64,000 nucleotides of DNA, taken from positions 1-64,000 of the forward strand of contig JAZNGM010000026.1 in NCBI GenBank assembly GCA_045576455.1. Reading direction: 5' to 3'. Source of the stretch: RGIG4034 sp045576455 (GTDB lineage: Bacteria > Bacillota > Clostridia > Lachnospirales > Lachnospiraceae). Every line of letters starts with the position of its first letter. Position 1 is the stretch's first letter. The notes under the pieces were generated by a model. That model was not told the origin of the DNA, made no database searches, and was given only the letters and a program-made list of their open reading frames with translations. The position numbers were made by a program, and so were the translations under genes. Below, in pieces: positions 1-7,687 of the stretch.

Positions 1-1168
1 TGTGCTTTTGAATCTCCGTTTTGAACTTTGGATTATTTACCAGTTTACGAATCACTTCTTCTACTGCAGCGTTGATTTTATCCTCACTCCATTGCTTGCG
101 ATAAGTACACTTGTGACCGTTCACAAAGGTTCTGTGCTTGCAGGCATAGTAAAAATAATCTCTGTAATGCCCACCGTCGGGATGCTTTTTACGATTTACA
201 TTGCCATACATTCCACTTCCGCAGATAGGACATTTGATAATACCGGATAAAATATGCTCATGATCCAGACTGTGAGTTTTGATGTTGGCAACTCCGGTTT
301 CCTGTCTCTTTTTGTGCACCTGATTCCACAATTCTTCCGATACAATCGCCTCATGGATACCATCGTTAAGCATATACTTGTCCTGCTTCACAATGTGGTA
401 CTCATTTCTTGTACCCGGAATCTTCTCATTCTTTCTTCTTCCAAAAGCAAGCTTGCCACAGTACACAGGATTATCTAGAACACCTTTTACAAAGGAGGTG
501 GAAAAGCCTTCTATGGTATTGTTCTGACGAAGCTTTTTCTTGTATCCGCTGTTGTTTAGGAATGTAGCAATAGCAGCAATTCCCATTGTGGTATTGGCAA
601 ACTTATCATAAATAATTCGGATAATCTCAGCCTCGTCCTCAGCAATGTGCAGTTCACCGTTGATTAGCTGATAACCGTAAGGAGCAAAACTACCATTCCA
701 TTTACCTTCTCTTGTTTTCTGTCTGCGACCTTCCATAGTTTGCACCAATATGTTCTCACGCTCAATTTCAGCCACCGCAGATAAAACAGAAATCATAAGT
801 TTACCTGCATCCTTGGAACTATCAATACCATCTTCCACACAGATAAGATTAACCCCAAAATCCTGCATTCTCTGAAGGGATGATAAAACATCGGCTGCGT
901 TTCGTCCGAAACGGGATAACTTGAATACAAGAACAAAATCTACATTATCTTTACCTGATTCAATGTCCTGAAGCATCTGCTGAAACTGTGGACGACCTTC
1001 TACACTTTTACCGGATTTACCTTCATCAGAGTATTCACCGGCGATAATCATGTCCTGATAATCAGCGTATTTATGCAATTTATCTTTTTGCGCATCTAAG
1101 CTGTATCCATCTACCTGCATGGAGGTGGATACACGAGTGTAGATGTAGCATTTGAGTTGTTTTTTCAT
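1..1168 (-). CDS. Large serine recombinase, C-terminus beyond window edge
   Basis: Site-specific DNA recombinase that would integrate and excise a mobile element through a serine-DNA linkage. The minus frame is open from ATG at 1168 to base 1 (389 codons), so the stop lies outside. The N-terminal resolvase domain (about residues 6-150) contains YTRVSTSMQ, with Ser14 the expected nucleophile, and LSRFGRN. A recombinase domain follows (about 165-270). A zinc-ribbon segment at about 310-355 has CPICGSGM and two further cysteines. The start follows TAGGAGGTAA at ideal spacing. Family members usually have 450-550 residues, so 60 or more are missing here. It reads away from the defence genes and probably marks one side of the island; no attachment site can be placed from this window. 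Confidence 0.95.
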   Translation of the reverse strand, partial: MKKQLKCYIYTRVSTSMQVDGYSLDAQKDKLHKYADYQDMIIAGEYSDEGKSGKSVEGRPQFQQMLQDIESGKDNVDFVLVFKLSRFGRNAADVLSSLQRMQDFGVNLICVEDGIDSSKDAGKLMISVLSAVAEIERENILVQTMEGRRQKTREGKWNGSFAPYGYQLINGELHIAEDEAEIIRIIYDKFANTTMGIAAIATFLNNSGYKKKLRQNNTIEGFSTSFVKGVLDNPVYCGKLAFGRRKNEKIPGTRNEYHIVKQDKYMLNDGIHEAIVSEELWNQVHKKRQETGVANIKTHSLDHEHILSGIIKCPICGSGMYGNVNRKKHPDGGHYRDYFYYACKHRTFVNGHKCTYRKQWSEDKINAAVEEVIRKLVNNPKFKTEIQKH

Positions 1169-1209
1169 AGTTACCTCCTATTTTCGCAATAATTACTTAA
1201 CATCATAAC

Positions 1210-2691
1210 TTATCGAAAATCCTTTTCAAAACGTTTTAGTATATTTGCAAAATAATCTCTTTCATCTATAAAATGCATATCTCCAGTTGCACCGTACTCA
1301 TTCAACACATTCAACACACTTTCAAATTTTCCTTCGGTATTTTCATTTCTAATCAATTTATGAATTACCTTTTTGAAATTTTCTCTATCATTCTGATATG
1401 TAGCCAATAACATTTCCAAATCTTCAATCGTCATAATATAACATCCTTTATCCTTAACAAAAATGTCAGGTATAGATGACATTATAATCTGCATATTTGT
1501 TGCACTTTCATACAATAAGAAAATTTTAAGTATTGGCTTTTCATCGCAATACTCTTCTTCAGAATTTTTAAGTTGCTCATATGCCTCCAAAATATTTCTT
1601 TTGTAGAATGTGTCAATTTGCTGAATATCTGGCACTTGTTGTTTCGCACCTATCCCAAGTAGTCCTGATTTTAATTCAAACAATAAAATTACATCATCAA
1701 ATTCAACATAATAATCTGCGCTTTTTTTCTTCTGTTCCGGAATCTTAAACCATTGTTTTTTGTCTAAATAAATAGATGCCAATTCCTCAAAATAACCCTC
1801 AAACATTTCCCCAAATGCATTTATAAATCGCTGTCCCAAATTATTGTTTCTGTAATAATCTCTCACTAACCAATATAGTCCGTCAGCAAAAGTCATTACT
1901 AATAAATAAAAGCTTACCATTATGCTTTCTTGCGTTTTCTTTGTTATTACAAATGGTTTGCTATAAAATATTTGCTTACCTATCGGCGAATTCCATACTT
2001 CTTCGTATGTGATACTATAGTATGCTACAACCCTTTCCAGCGTCTCTTTTGTTATTACACTTGTTTCTGTTCTGTGATAGAGTGTTTCCGGCGCAGACAA
2101 CGGATCGGGATTTTTACTACACAACCAAAGTATCATTATTTCAACTGCCAATAACTCATCAACATTTAGTCCCAATAATTCATTTGTTATTTGATTTATA
2201 TCTATAATTTTCTCTCTATTTATATTCGAGGAACCAATCAATATGTGATAATTTCTACAGAAATTCTGAATCGGCCATGCCAAATTCTGATATTTAAATT
2301 GTTCATATGTCATTCCCATTATAAATTTGAATATTTCAGATAAGACTGCATCCTTTAAGAATTCACTATTTGAGTGCTCATTCTCATGCCCTCGATATAG
2401 ATTTACAATAGTACCAACATCTTGAGACGATAAATTACCATTTCTAAAATCATTCGAATGTCTTATGGATAAATATGCCATATCCTGAATATCCCATGCA
2501 GATAACATTACAGAAACTTGTTTGGGAATAAACCCAAACTCCATTATATCTAGTGGAAATTTCATACAACAATTCATCTCGTCATCATCGTGGTTTAATT
2601 GCTTCTTATAAATCTCTATAGATATCCTAGATAATAAATATATAAAATCTCTTGTTGAATATTTCTTTACAAAAGTAATAAAATCCTTCAT
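1210..2691 (-). CDS. Putative PD-(D/E)XK nuclease-fold protein of unknown role
   Basis: Protein of 493 residues not recognised as a named family. Near residues 325-343 (from Met at 2691) the sequence SADYYVEFDD is followed by VILLFELKSG. This D-x(n)-E-x-K pattern (Asp326, Glu339, Lys341) is typical of PD-(D/E)XK nuclease cores, and an upstream FEGYFEEL helix could supply the usual extra glutamate. The first 300 residues are mostly helical with no recognisable motif. The start at 2691 is preferred over 2712 because AAAGGTG lies 8 nt before it. A hairpin terminator separates it from the upstream SEFIR operon. Position beside a recombinase and RloAB suggests anti-phage or element-linked DNA processing, but that is inference. 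Confidence 0.6.
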   Translation of the reverse strand: MKDFITFVKKYSTRDFIYLLSRISIEIYKKQLNHDDDEMNCCMKFPLDIMEFGFIPKQVSVMLSAWDIQDMAYLSIRHSNDFRNGNLSSQDVGTIVNLYRGHENEHSNSEFLKDAVLSEIFKFIMGMTYEQFKYQNLAWPIQNFCRNYHILIGSSNINREKIIDINQITNELLGLNVDELLAVEIMILWLCSKNPDPLSAPETLYHRTETSVITKETLERVVAYYSITYEEVWNSPIGKQIFYSKPFVITKKTQESIMVSFYLLVMTFADGLYWLVRDYYRNNNLGQRFINAFGEMFEGYFEELASIYLDKKQWFKIPEQKKKSADYYVEFDDVILLFELKSGLLGIGAKQQVPDIQQIDTFYKRNILEAYEQLKNSEEEYCDEKPILKIFLLYESATNMQIIMSSIPDIFVKDKGCYIMTIEDLEMLLATYQNDRENFKKVIHKLIRNENTEGKFESVLNVLNEYGATGDMHFIDERDYFANILKRFEKDFR

Positions 2692-2833
2692 CCTATTCAC
2701 ACCTTTACTCATTTATCGAAATAGTCATTTACTGCTTTGTCAATTTTGCTCATCAACCAATGTACCTTCTATAATAATTACAGTACACATGTCCCAACAA
2801 AATTGTACATCTGTTCCAACTGTATTTCAAGAG

Positions 2834-2862
2834 AAAATAGGCAGCCATCACCTTGACTGCCC
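2834..2862 (-). terminator. Rho-independent terminator after the RloA-RloB-SEFIR operon
   Basis: On the minus strand GGGCAG pairs with CTGCC around a loop and is followed by TATTTT. It lies 95 nt past the SEFIR stop. The rest of the 2713-2957 gap shows no ORF or other structure that I can support. Confidence 0.6.
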
Positions 2863-2957
2863 ACCCACTAATAAGATATCTGTATTATGATATAATTCCC
2901 GCTTCTCCACGGTCATATTTTTCAATAATACTATTGTTCTCCTTAACTTATGACAAG

Positions 2958-4409
2958 TTAGTTCAATGTTCCTATTTCATCAATTCTAATATAGCTTAAT
3001 ATTGCAGGAGCCGCATCCCAACTACCTGAATATTTCATCCTACTGTCATATACACACTTTCCAACAACCTTCTTTAATTTTTCAAGATTACTTACTCCAA
3101 ACAATACCATCATTTTCTGACAATACTGTCTAGATTTCATTTTCTTCCATTCTATCGGAGCACTTTTAACATACACATAACATGTTGGGAACCAGTACGG
3201 TTCACGCCAACTATTTTCATCTTCAGCAAGTTCATACGCATTACATACTTGATACAAAAACAAATCCGCTTCAGCTATAGCTTCACTCGTATAAATCGGT
3301 AACTTTTCTCTTTGGTTACATATTGTATCACCCATAAGAGTAAATTTAGTTTTCATATCTGTATTTGGTTTATAACATTCTTCAACCACACGACTGTGAT
3401 GTCTAAAAGCAGTATAATTATTTTGTCGTACTGCTCCACCAAATATATTTGTCTCCAAAAAGTAAGTGTGTGTCAGAATTTTATTTATAGCCGAATAATC
3501 CTTTATATGGCGCATAAATGCCACAACGCAAATAAATAATTCCCACATAAGACTCTTAAACACATCTAAATCATCCTCAGAAGCAGATCCTGCTTTCGGT
3601 TCAAATGTCTTAATACAAGACAAGTTATTATACATCATTTCAAAGGAATCTGCTAGGATTTCTGCATAGTCTGGCTCCACTTCAGAAACAGCTTCTGCAA
3701 AGTCTAAAAATAAATCTCTTATAATTTTTGTATCTAAAAACAGCTGATATTTTCTTTCCGGATTTGAGCCCTTTTCATAATGTGACTTCAAAACATCAAT
3801 ATAAGCCACTTGGAATCTTGATATACAGCTTCTACGCTTTGCATCTGTATTACATCCACGAATTTGACGTACCAAATCCTTTACCGGGAAAAAATCAGTC
3901 TTAGCATCATCAATCCACTCAGGTCTTTTCCCTAATTTGGGTTTAATAAACTGTGGCTTCTCATAAATATTTCTAAGAAGTTTTTCATATTCAACCTCAT
4001 ATGTTTCTTGGTCCGATAAGTCAATGTATATTCTTGTTTTGATATATGTAGGGACATATGGTTGGCCTTCCTCATCTCTTTCAGCAATAATCGGAATAAA
4101 CTTTTCCTGCTTCATATTTCCATATATCTCACTAGAAATAATAACAGTTTCATCTCCTACACCACCAGTACGCTCATTAGCTTTTTGAGCATATGCTTTA
4201 TCACAGATAATAAGAACTTTCATAATTTCGGGATCATTTACACATCGCTCCATAAACGCATATTTATCCTGACCTTCTTTTAAATCCCATTTATCCAAAA
4301 CGACATCCACACCATGCGACACTAATCTTTGTGCTAATTCAAGTACCAAATCACTACTTCCCCATGCATACGAGATAAATATCTTTGGAATTTTATCTTC
4401 TTGTAGCAT
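2958..4409 (-). CDS. SEFIR-domain protein, probable defence effector
   Basis: Protein of 483 residues. Its N-terminus (about 8-150) reads KIFISYAWGSSD, then a VVLDKWDLKEGQD segment and VLIICDKAYAQKA, which are conserved blocks of the SEFIR domain, a TIR relative. Known bacterial SEFIR proteins act in anti-phage defence, in one studied case by depleting NAD+. The remaining 330 residues match nothing I know and may be the sensor or oligomerisation part. The start follows GGAGG at 7 nt. It begins 49 nt after the RloB stop with no terminator between, so it is probably co-transcribed with rloAB and may share its trigger. Domain call firm; catalytic activity not shown by sequence. Confidence 0.85.
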   Translation of the reverse strand: MLQEDKIPKIFISYAWGSSDLVLELAQRLVSHGVDVVLDKWDLKEGQDKYAFMERCVNDPEIMKVLIICDKAYAQKANERTGGVGDETVIISSEIYGNMKQEKFIPIIAERDEEGQPYVPTYIKTRIYIDLSDQETYEVEYEKLLRNIYEKPQFIKPKLGKRPEWIDDAKTDFFPVKDLVRQIRGCNTDAKRRSCISRFQVAYIDVLKSHYEKGSNPERKYQLFLDTKIIRDLFLDFAEAVSEVEPDYAEILADSFEMMYNNLSCIKTFEPKAGSASEDDLDVFKSLMWELFICVVAFMRHIKDYSAINKILTHTYFLETNIFGGAVRQNNYTAFRHHSRVVEECYKPNTDMKTKFTLMGDTICNQREKLPIYTSEAIAEADLFLYQVCNAYELAEDENSWREPYWFPTCYVYVKSAPIEWKKMKSRQYCQKMMVLFGVSNLEKLKKVVGKCVYDSRMKYSGSWDAAPAILSYIRIDEIGTLN

Positions 4410-4458
4410 CTGTATACCTCCATTCTTCTCTTTCTCATGATAAGTCTTTATACAAGTT

Positions 4459-5103
4459 CTAATTTACCTTACCCTTAATCTCTCCCACCAGCTCATGCAC
4501 CGTCGTACAAGGGCACATCTCCGATGGTTTGGTTTTACCTTCTCTTTTACACTGCTCCAGCTTCTGCTGTGCTATCTGAATTGCCTTTTCCTCATCACCA
4601 GCTTTGCAGAGTTTTCCATACATTTGCTCATCGGCCTTGGAATACTTCTGCCCAGTCTTAGCTTCATATACTCGTCCAAATTCTGAACAACACATCCATG
4701 AGTCTTGAATTGCCGGCATGGAACCCAAGTAGGCATACATCCATATTTCAAAACATGGATTGGACCAGCCCACTTGTATTCCTTTATCCTCTGCCTCTTT
4801 TATAATCTCATCAAAACCCTGCACTTGGTCTCTGTCAAACACAATCCAAGGAGTACGATATTGTGCATCATAAGCAGTGAGTTCCAGGCATTTATCAATC
4901 ATGGTACGCGTCTTTGTCTCTACCACCTTTATTACAAGCTTGTTTCTCACATCCTCCGGCAATGCCTGATGGAGTCCTGTGAAAAAACAACGCTCTGTAG
5001 CTTCTGTATCTGTAACAATCAAATAATAACCTAATTCCGGTACTTTGAATTGCTTTCTCTGTTCGCGAGTTTTTCTGTTACCTGTTCTGTCTTTTCTCGC
5101 CAT
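4459..5103 (-). CDS. rloB: RloB family protein (AbiL-type partner)
   Basis: Protein of 214 residues with the RloB signature. A YYLIVTDTEATERCFF strand opens it, then WIVFDRDQVQGF with a DxD-like acidic pair and SNPCFEIWMYAYL in the middle. The fold is thought to be TOPRIM/OLD-nuclease-like, with acidic residues binding metal. RloB is always found with the ATPase RloA, and the pair is equivalent to the lactococcal abortive infection system AbiL. The gene starts 1 nt after the rloA stop, so translation is coupled. The N-terminus is rich in Lys and Arg. Family assignment is strong; the biochemical activity is not established for this family as far as I know. Confidence 0.88.
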   Translation of the reverse strand: MARKDRTGNRKTREQRKQFKVPELGYYLIVTDTEATERCFFTGLHQALPEDVRNKLVIKVVETKTRTMIDKCLELTAYDAQYRTPWIVFDRDQVQGFDEIIKEAEDKGIQVGWSNPCFEIWMYAYLGSMPAIQDSWMCCSEFGRVYEAKTGQKYSKADEQMYGKLCKAGDEEKAIQIAQQKLEQCKREGKTKPSEMCPCTTVHELVGEIKGKVN

Positions 5104-5104
5104 T

Positions 5105-6412
5105 CTAATCTCTCCGTTCCACTTCGGTCGGCGCTAAACCAATGTCCCCCGGACATTGAGCGCCCTTAAAAATATCAATACTCTTCAAGGTAGGAATCGC
5201 TCCATACTTTCCTATCAGATAATTCTTCTCATAGCTTTCATCCTTACGGATGCGAGTACCATCCTCGTCTACGAAATCTGCCAGTGAGTACAGTGTTGAA
5301 ACACCCTCTTCATCCTTCTCCACAAACCAAATCTCATCACGGCGCAATAGCTGATTAGACAGCTGCCATGTATCGTGAGTTGTAAATACAAGCTGAGCGT
5401 GGTTAGTGTTAATTTCCGGATTCAAGAATGTAAGCAAGAAGTTTCTTACAAGTAACGGATGCAAACGAGCGTTTAATTCATCAATGAAAAACACACTGCC
5501 CTTCTCCAATACTTCCTGCAATTCCGGATACAACGCAAACATCTTCAATGTGCCTGCTGATTCCAACTCCAGTGGAATCTCTGCCAATTCATCTGAACCA
5601 ATCATCTTATGAAGCGCATCAATTTTATACTTTTCTTCCTTGGAATCTCCCTCTTGAGGCATCTTTTCTATTCTGAAATCCTTAATATGTTCATCAAAGG
5701 ATGCAAAATATTCTACAACCTTCTGCTGAACACTTTTATCGCTCACAAACCCCTTAGGCAATCTACGATACATGAAATAATTTGTAACGGAATCTGCAAA
5801 ATCAGCAAACGCATTTGCAAGAAACCAATCTCTGATATCCTTGCACTTACCAATCTTCAGCTTTGCTCCCAAAGAGATAATAAGCACCTGCTTTTCCAAT
5901 GCCACCTGAATATTATCCCTGCTGCTTTTCGGAAAACCGGACAAATCTAATTCATCTGCATTACGATAAAAAACTGGACTGTACTTTCTTGCAGTCTTTG
6001 CCTTAGAATTTAACCATTCTTCTGTTACACCTTCTTTGTCGATGCAGAATCCGTAATTATATGTCTTTTCCGCCTTATCTCCAGGCAATGTAAAATATAC
6101 TTCAAAACTGGACTCCGCATTTGCTGATGTCGTATCAAACAAAAATGGAGTCGGTCTGAAATACTCAAATTTTTCTTCTTCATCACCGTACTTAAATGAA
6201 TCTACGACATAATCAGTCATATATTCAAAAGCGTTGTATATATTAGACTTTCCACTTGCATTTGCACCATAAATGGCAGCAACCGGCAATATTTTCTCGC
6301 TACCAATAGACACAACTCTATCCGAGAACTCTGTCATCTTTGCCGCAGACAAATCCAAAGTAGCCTCTTCTCTAAATGATTTGAAATTTTTAAAATTAAA
6401 TTGAATTAACAT
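5105..6412 (-). CDS. rloA: RloA family AAA/ABC-type ATPase
   Basis: ATPase of 435 residues, first gene of the RloA-RloB-SEFIR operon. It opens with MLIQFNFKNFKSFREEATLDL, the usual start of OLD/RloA-like ATPases. Walker A GANASGKSN lies near residue 50 and Walker B VFFIDELNARLHP near 315, followed by an H-loop-like VFTTHDTW. The N-terminal FKNFKSF strand, large insertion and C-terminal ABC-like core fit AAA_15/AAA_21 proteins. With RloB it would form a two-part abortive infection module. A good promoter (TTGATT, 16 nt, TATAAT) and the GGTGAGG ribosome site lie just upstream. Confidence 0.9.
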   Translation of the reverse strand: MLIQFNFKNFKSFREEATLDLSAAKMTEFSDRVVSIGSEKILPVAAIYGANASGKSNIYNAFEYMTDYVVDSFKYGDEEEKFEYFRPTPFLFDTTSANAESSFEVYFTLPGDKAEKTYNYGFCIDKEGVTEEWLNSKAKTARKYSPVFYRNADELDLSGFPKSSRDNIQVALEKQVLIISLGAKLKIGKCKDIRDWFLANAFADFADSVTNYFMYRRLPKGFVSDKSVQQKVVEYFASFDEHIKDFRIEKMPQEGDSKEEKYKIDALHKMIGSDELAEIPLELESAGTLKMFALYPELQEVLEKGSVFFIDELNARLHPLLVRNFLLTFLNPEINTNHAQLVFTTHDTWQLSNQLLRRDEIWFVEKDEEGVSTLYSLADFVDEDGTRIRKDESYEKNYLIGKYGAIPTLKSIDIFKGAQCPGDIGLAPTEVERRD

Positions 6413-6443
6413 GATTGCTACCTCACCTTCTTTTCTACTTTCT

Positions 6444-6471
6444 ATTATATACTGTTTTTTACAAAAATCAA
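6444..6471 (-). promoter_or_regulatory. Sigma-A-type promoter of rloA operon
   Basis: Minus strand TTGATT (6471-6466), a 16-nt spacer and TATAAT (6449-6444), 32 nt before the rloA start codon. Confidence 0.65.
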
Positions 6472-6522
6472 CTCTTAAATGTGATTATTTCTCATTTGGC
6501 TGTGCGTTTTGTTTTAGAACAA

Positions 6523-6563
6523 TAAAAAATCACCCAACTTGCACTTTGTACAAATCAAGTGAT
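6523..6563 (-). terminator. Weak hairpin with U-run, possible terminator
   Basis: Minus strand ATCAC pairs with GTGAT at the ends of an imperfect stem and is followed by six T. It lies between the small gene ending at 6671 and the rloA promoter. The stem has a bulge, so the call is tentative. Confidence 0.4.
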
Positions 6564-6670
6564 CAAACATTATTTAATCATTATATTATTATTTTTAGCT
6601 TATAAATTTGCATGCTTTCGAACGCTCTATCGTATGTATACATCCCACTCTCGCAGGATGCCGGCAATCC

Positions 6671-6865
6671 TTATGCCGCCTTCTCAAACCGTTTCAGAAA
6701 TCTTCTCGCATAAGCCTCATACCGAAGTCTTTTTCCCTCTGCATCATCACACCAAGTTTCCGGTTCATACTGAATCTCTACGGCGATGTCTTGCAAAACC
6801 AGCGCTCCGTACTTCTCCATCATCTCGGCCAGGAATGTGCAGCAGCGTTCAAATTCCTTGTTCAA
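6671..6865 (-). CDS. Small protein of unknown function, mobile-element type
   Basis: Encodes 64 residues starting NKEFERCCTFLAEMM and ending in a basic helix, RRFLKRFEKAA. No function recognised. I chose TTG at 6865 because GGAGG sits 5 nt before it; the frame stays open upstream to 6931 and could add up to 22 residues. Its codons are visibly GC-richer than those of the flanking genes, suggesting a different origin. The protein looks soluble and helical with one Trp and three Cys. It lies between the defence operon and the palindromic repeat array, so it may be a remnant of a conjugative or mobilisable element. Confidence 0.5.
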   Translation of the reverse strand: MNKEFERCCTFLAEMMEKYGALVLQDIAVEIQYEPETWCDDAEGKRLRYEAYARRFLKRFEKAA

Positions 6866-6994
6866 AGCTTCCCTCCTTCCATAATCGCTTCTGCATCTTT
6901 TCGTCCTTATAAGTCTCAATGACTTCTTGTCTTAATGATACAACTATGGATTGGAAAAAGCAATAATTCAGGTGAGAAAAATTTCCTCTGCTAC

Positions 6995-7189
6995 TATGTT
7001 GGAAATCTATGTCGGAATCGTAATTTTATGTTGGAAATTCCGACATACTTCCCATTTTTTATGTTGGAATTTTATGTCGGTCTTAAAAACACCTATATTT
7101 CGGTATGTTGGAAATCTATGTCGGAATTGCATTTTTATGTTGGAAATATTGACATACTTTCTGATTTCTATGTTGGAAATACCAACATA
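6995..7189. repeat. Array of TATGT(T/C)GGAAAT repeats, some palindromic
   Basis: Nine direct copies of TATGTTGGAAAT or TATGTCGGAAT start at 6995, 7008, 7027, 7060, 7073, 7104, 7117, 7136 and 7169. The spacing pattern 13, 19, 33 repeats after 109 nt, so the block is a diverged 109-nt tandem duplication. At 7027-7047, 7136-7156 and 7169-7189 the unit is followed by its inverted copy, making 21-nt palindromes. Plus-strand ORFs through this stretch follow from the repeat and are not credible genes. The pattern resembles iterons or a multi-site protein binding region; function unknown. Confidence 0.85.
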
Positions 7190-7200
7190 CCTATATATTT

Positions 7201-7270
7201 GGGGGTTTTAGGGGCGAAACAGCCCCTAACTAGATGCATTTTAGTATGGATATCCAAAATGCGTATCTAG
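7201..7270. other. Two adjacent hairpins, possible transfer-origin remnant
   Basis: A hairpin AGGGGC-gaaaca-GCCCCT (7210-7227) is followed directly by a long imperfect inverted repeat (7230-7270) whose arms are CTAGATGCATTTT and AAAATGCGTATCTAG. Such stem pairs next to iteron-like repeats occur at plasmid and ICE transfer origins. No relaxase gene lies in this window, so the oriT reading is a hypothesis. From 7271 to 7358 I see nothing. Confidence 0.4.
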
Positions 7271-7358
7271 CCGTTGTCAGCCTCACCCGAAATTTTTCAC
7301 AAATTAAGAAGTTCTACTGAGACGACTGCTTCCCATTTCCTTCTCGATATTTTCGACT

Positions 7359-7625
7359 TCAATCATCCTCTCTTATTATAGATGACATTATTTCTGACGC
7401 TCTTTTCAACTCGGCACTTATTCCATCTTCACCCTCTTGGATTTTGTTTAACAAGTCACATATCATTTCTCTTAATTGTTGAATATTTGTTGACAAATAC
7501 CCATCCATTTTCACTTCCGTTAATTCATATATTCTGCCACTTTCAAGTTGTTGCAATTTATTTTGTATCGCACATAATTCATTACCATATTTGACTTTTA
7601 TTTCATAATTAAGTTTATTATCCAT
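7359..7625 (-). CDS. Small helical protein, unknown, last gene of radical SAM operon
   Basis: Encodes 88 residues beginning MDNKLNYEIKVKYGNELCAI. I chose the ATG at 7625 because AGAGGA precedes it; an in-frame start at 7661 would add 12 residues without a good ribosome site. The protein is predicted almost fully helical with heptad-like Leu/Ile spacing (LCAIQNKLQQLE, IQQLREMICDLLNKI), so a coiled coil is likely. It follows the radical SAM gene by 62 nt on the same strand. No family recognised; an adaptor or partner role is a guess from position. Confidence 0.6.
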   Translation of the reverse strand: MDNKLNYEIKVKYGNELCAIQNKLQQLESGRIYELTEVKMDGYLSTNIQQLREMICDLLNKIQEGEDGISAELKRASEIMSSIIREDD

Positions 7626-7687
7626 ATTTCCATATCCTCTATTTGATTTTAAAAAAATCATTTCTTATACTATTAGTTACCTTGATT

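Noticed and set aside
1..478. Plus-strand ORFs at the left edge (82 and 74 codons)
   Set aside because: They lie opposite the serine recombinase frame, which has clear family motifs throughout.
6995..7189. Possible CRISPR array
   Set aside because: Units are 10-12 nt with irregular 1-21 nt gaps, palindromic in part, and gaps are not unique spacers; no cas gene is present.
6935..7270. Plus-strand ORFs of 86-111 codons with repeated CWK/YVG words
   Set aside because: They are produced by the TATGTTGGAAAT repeat array; no ribosome site, and the two overlapping frames show the same repeat.
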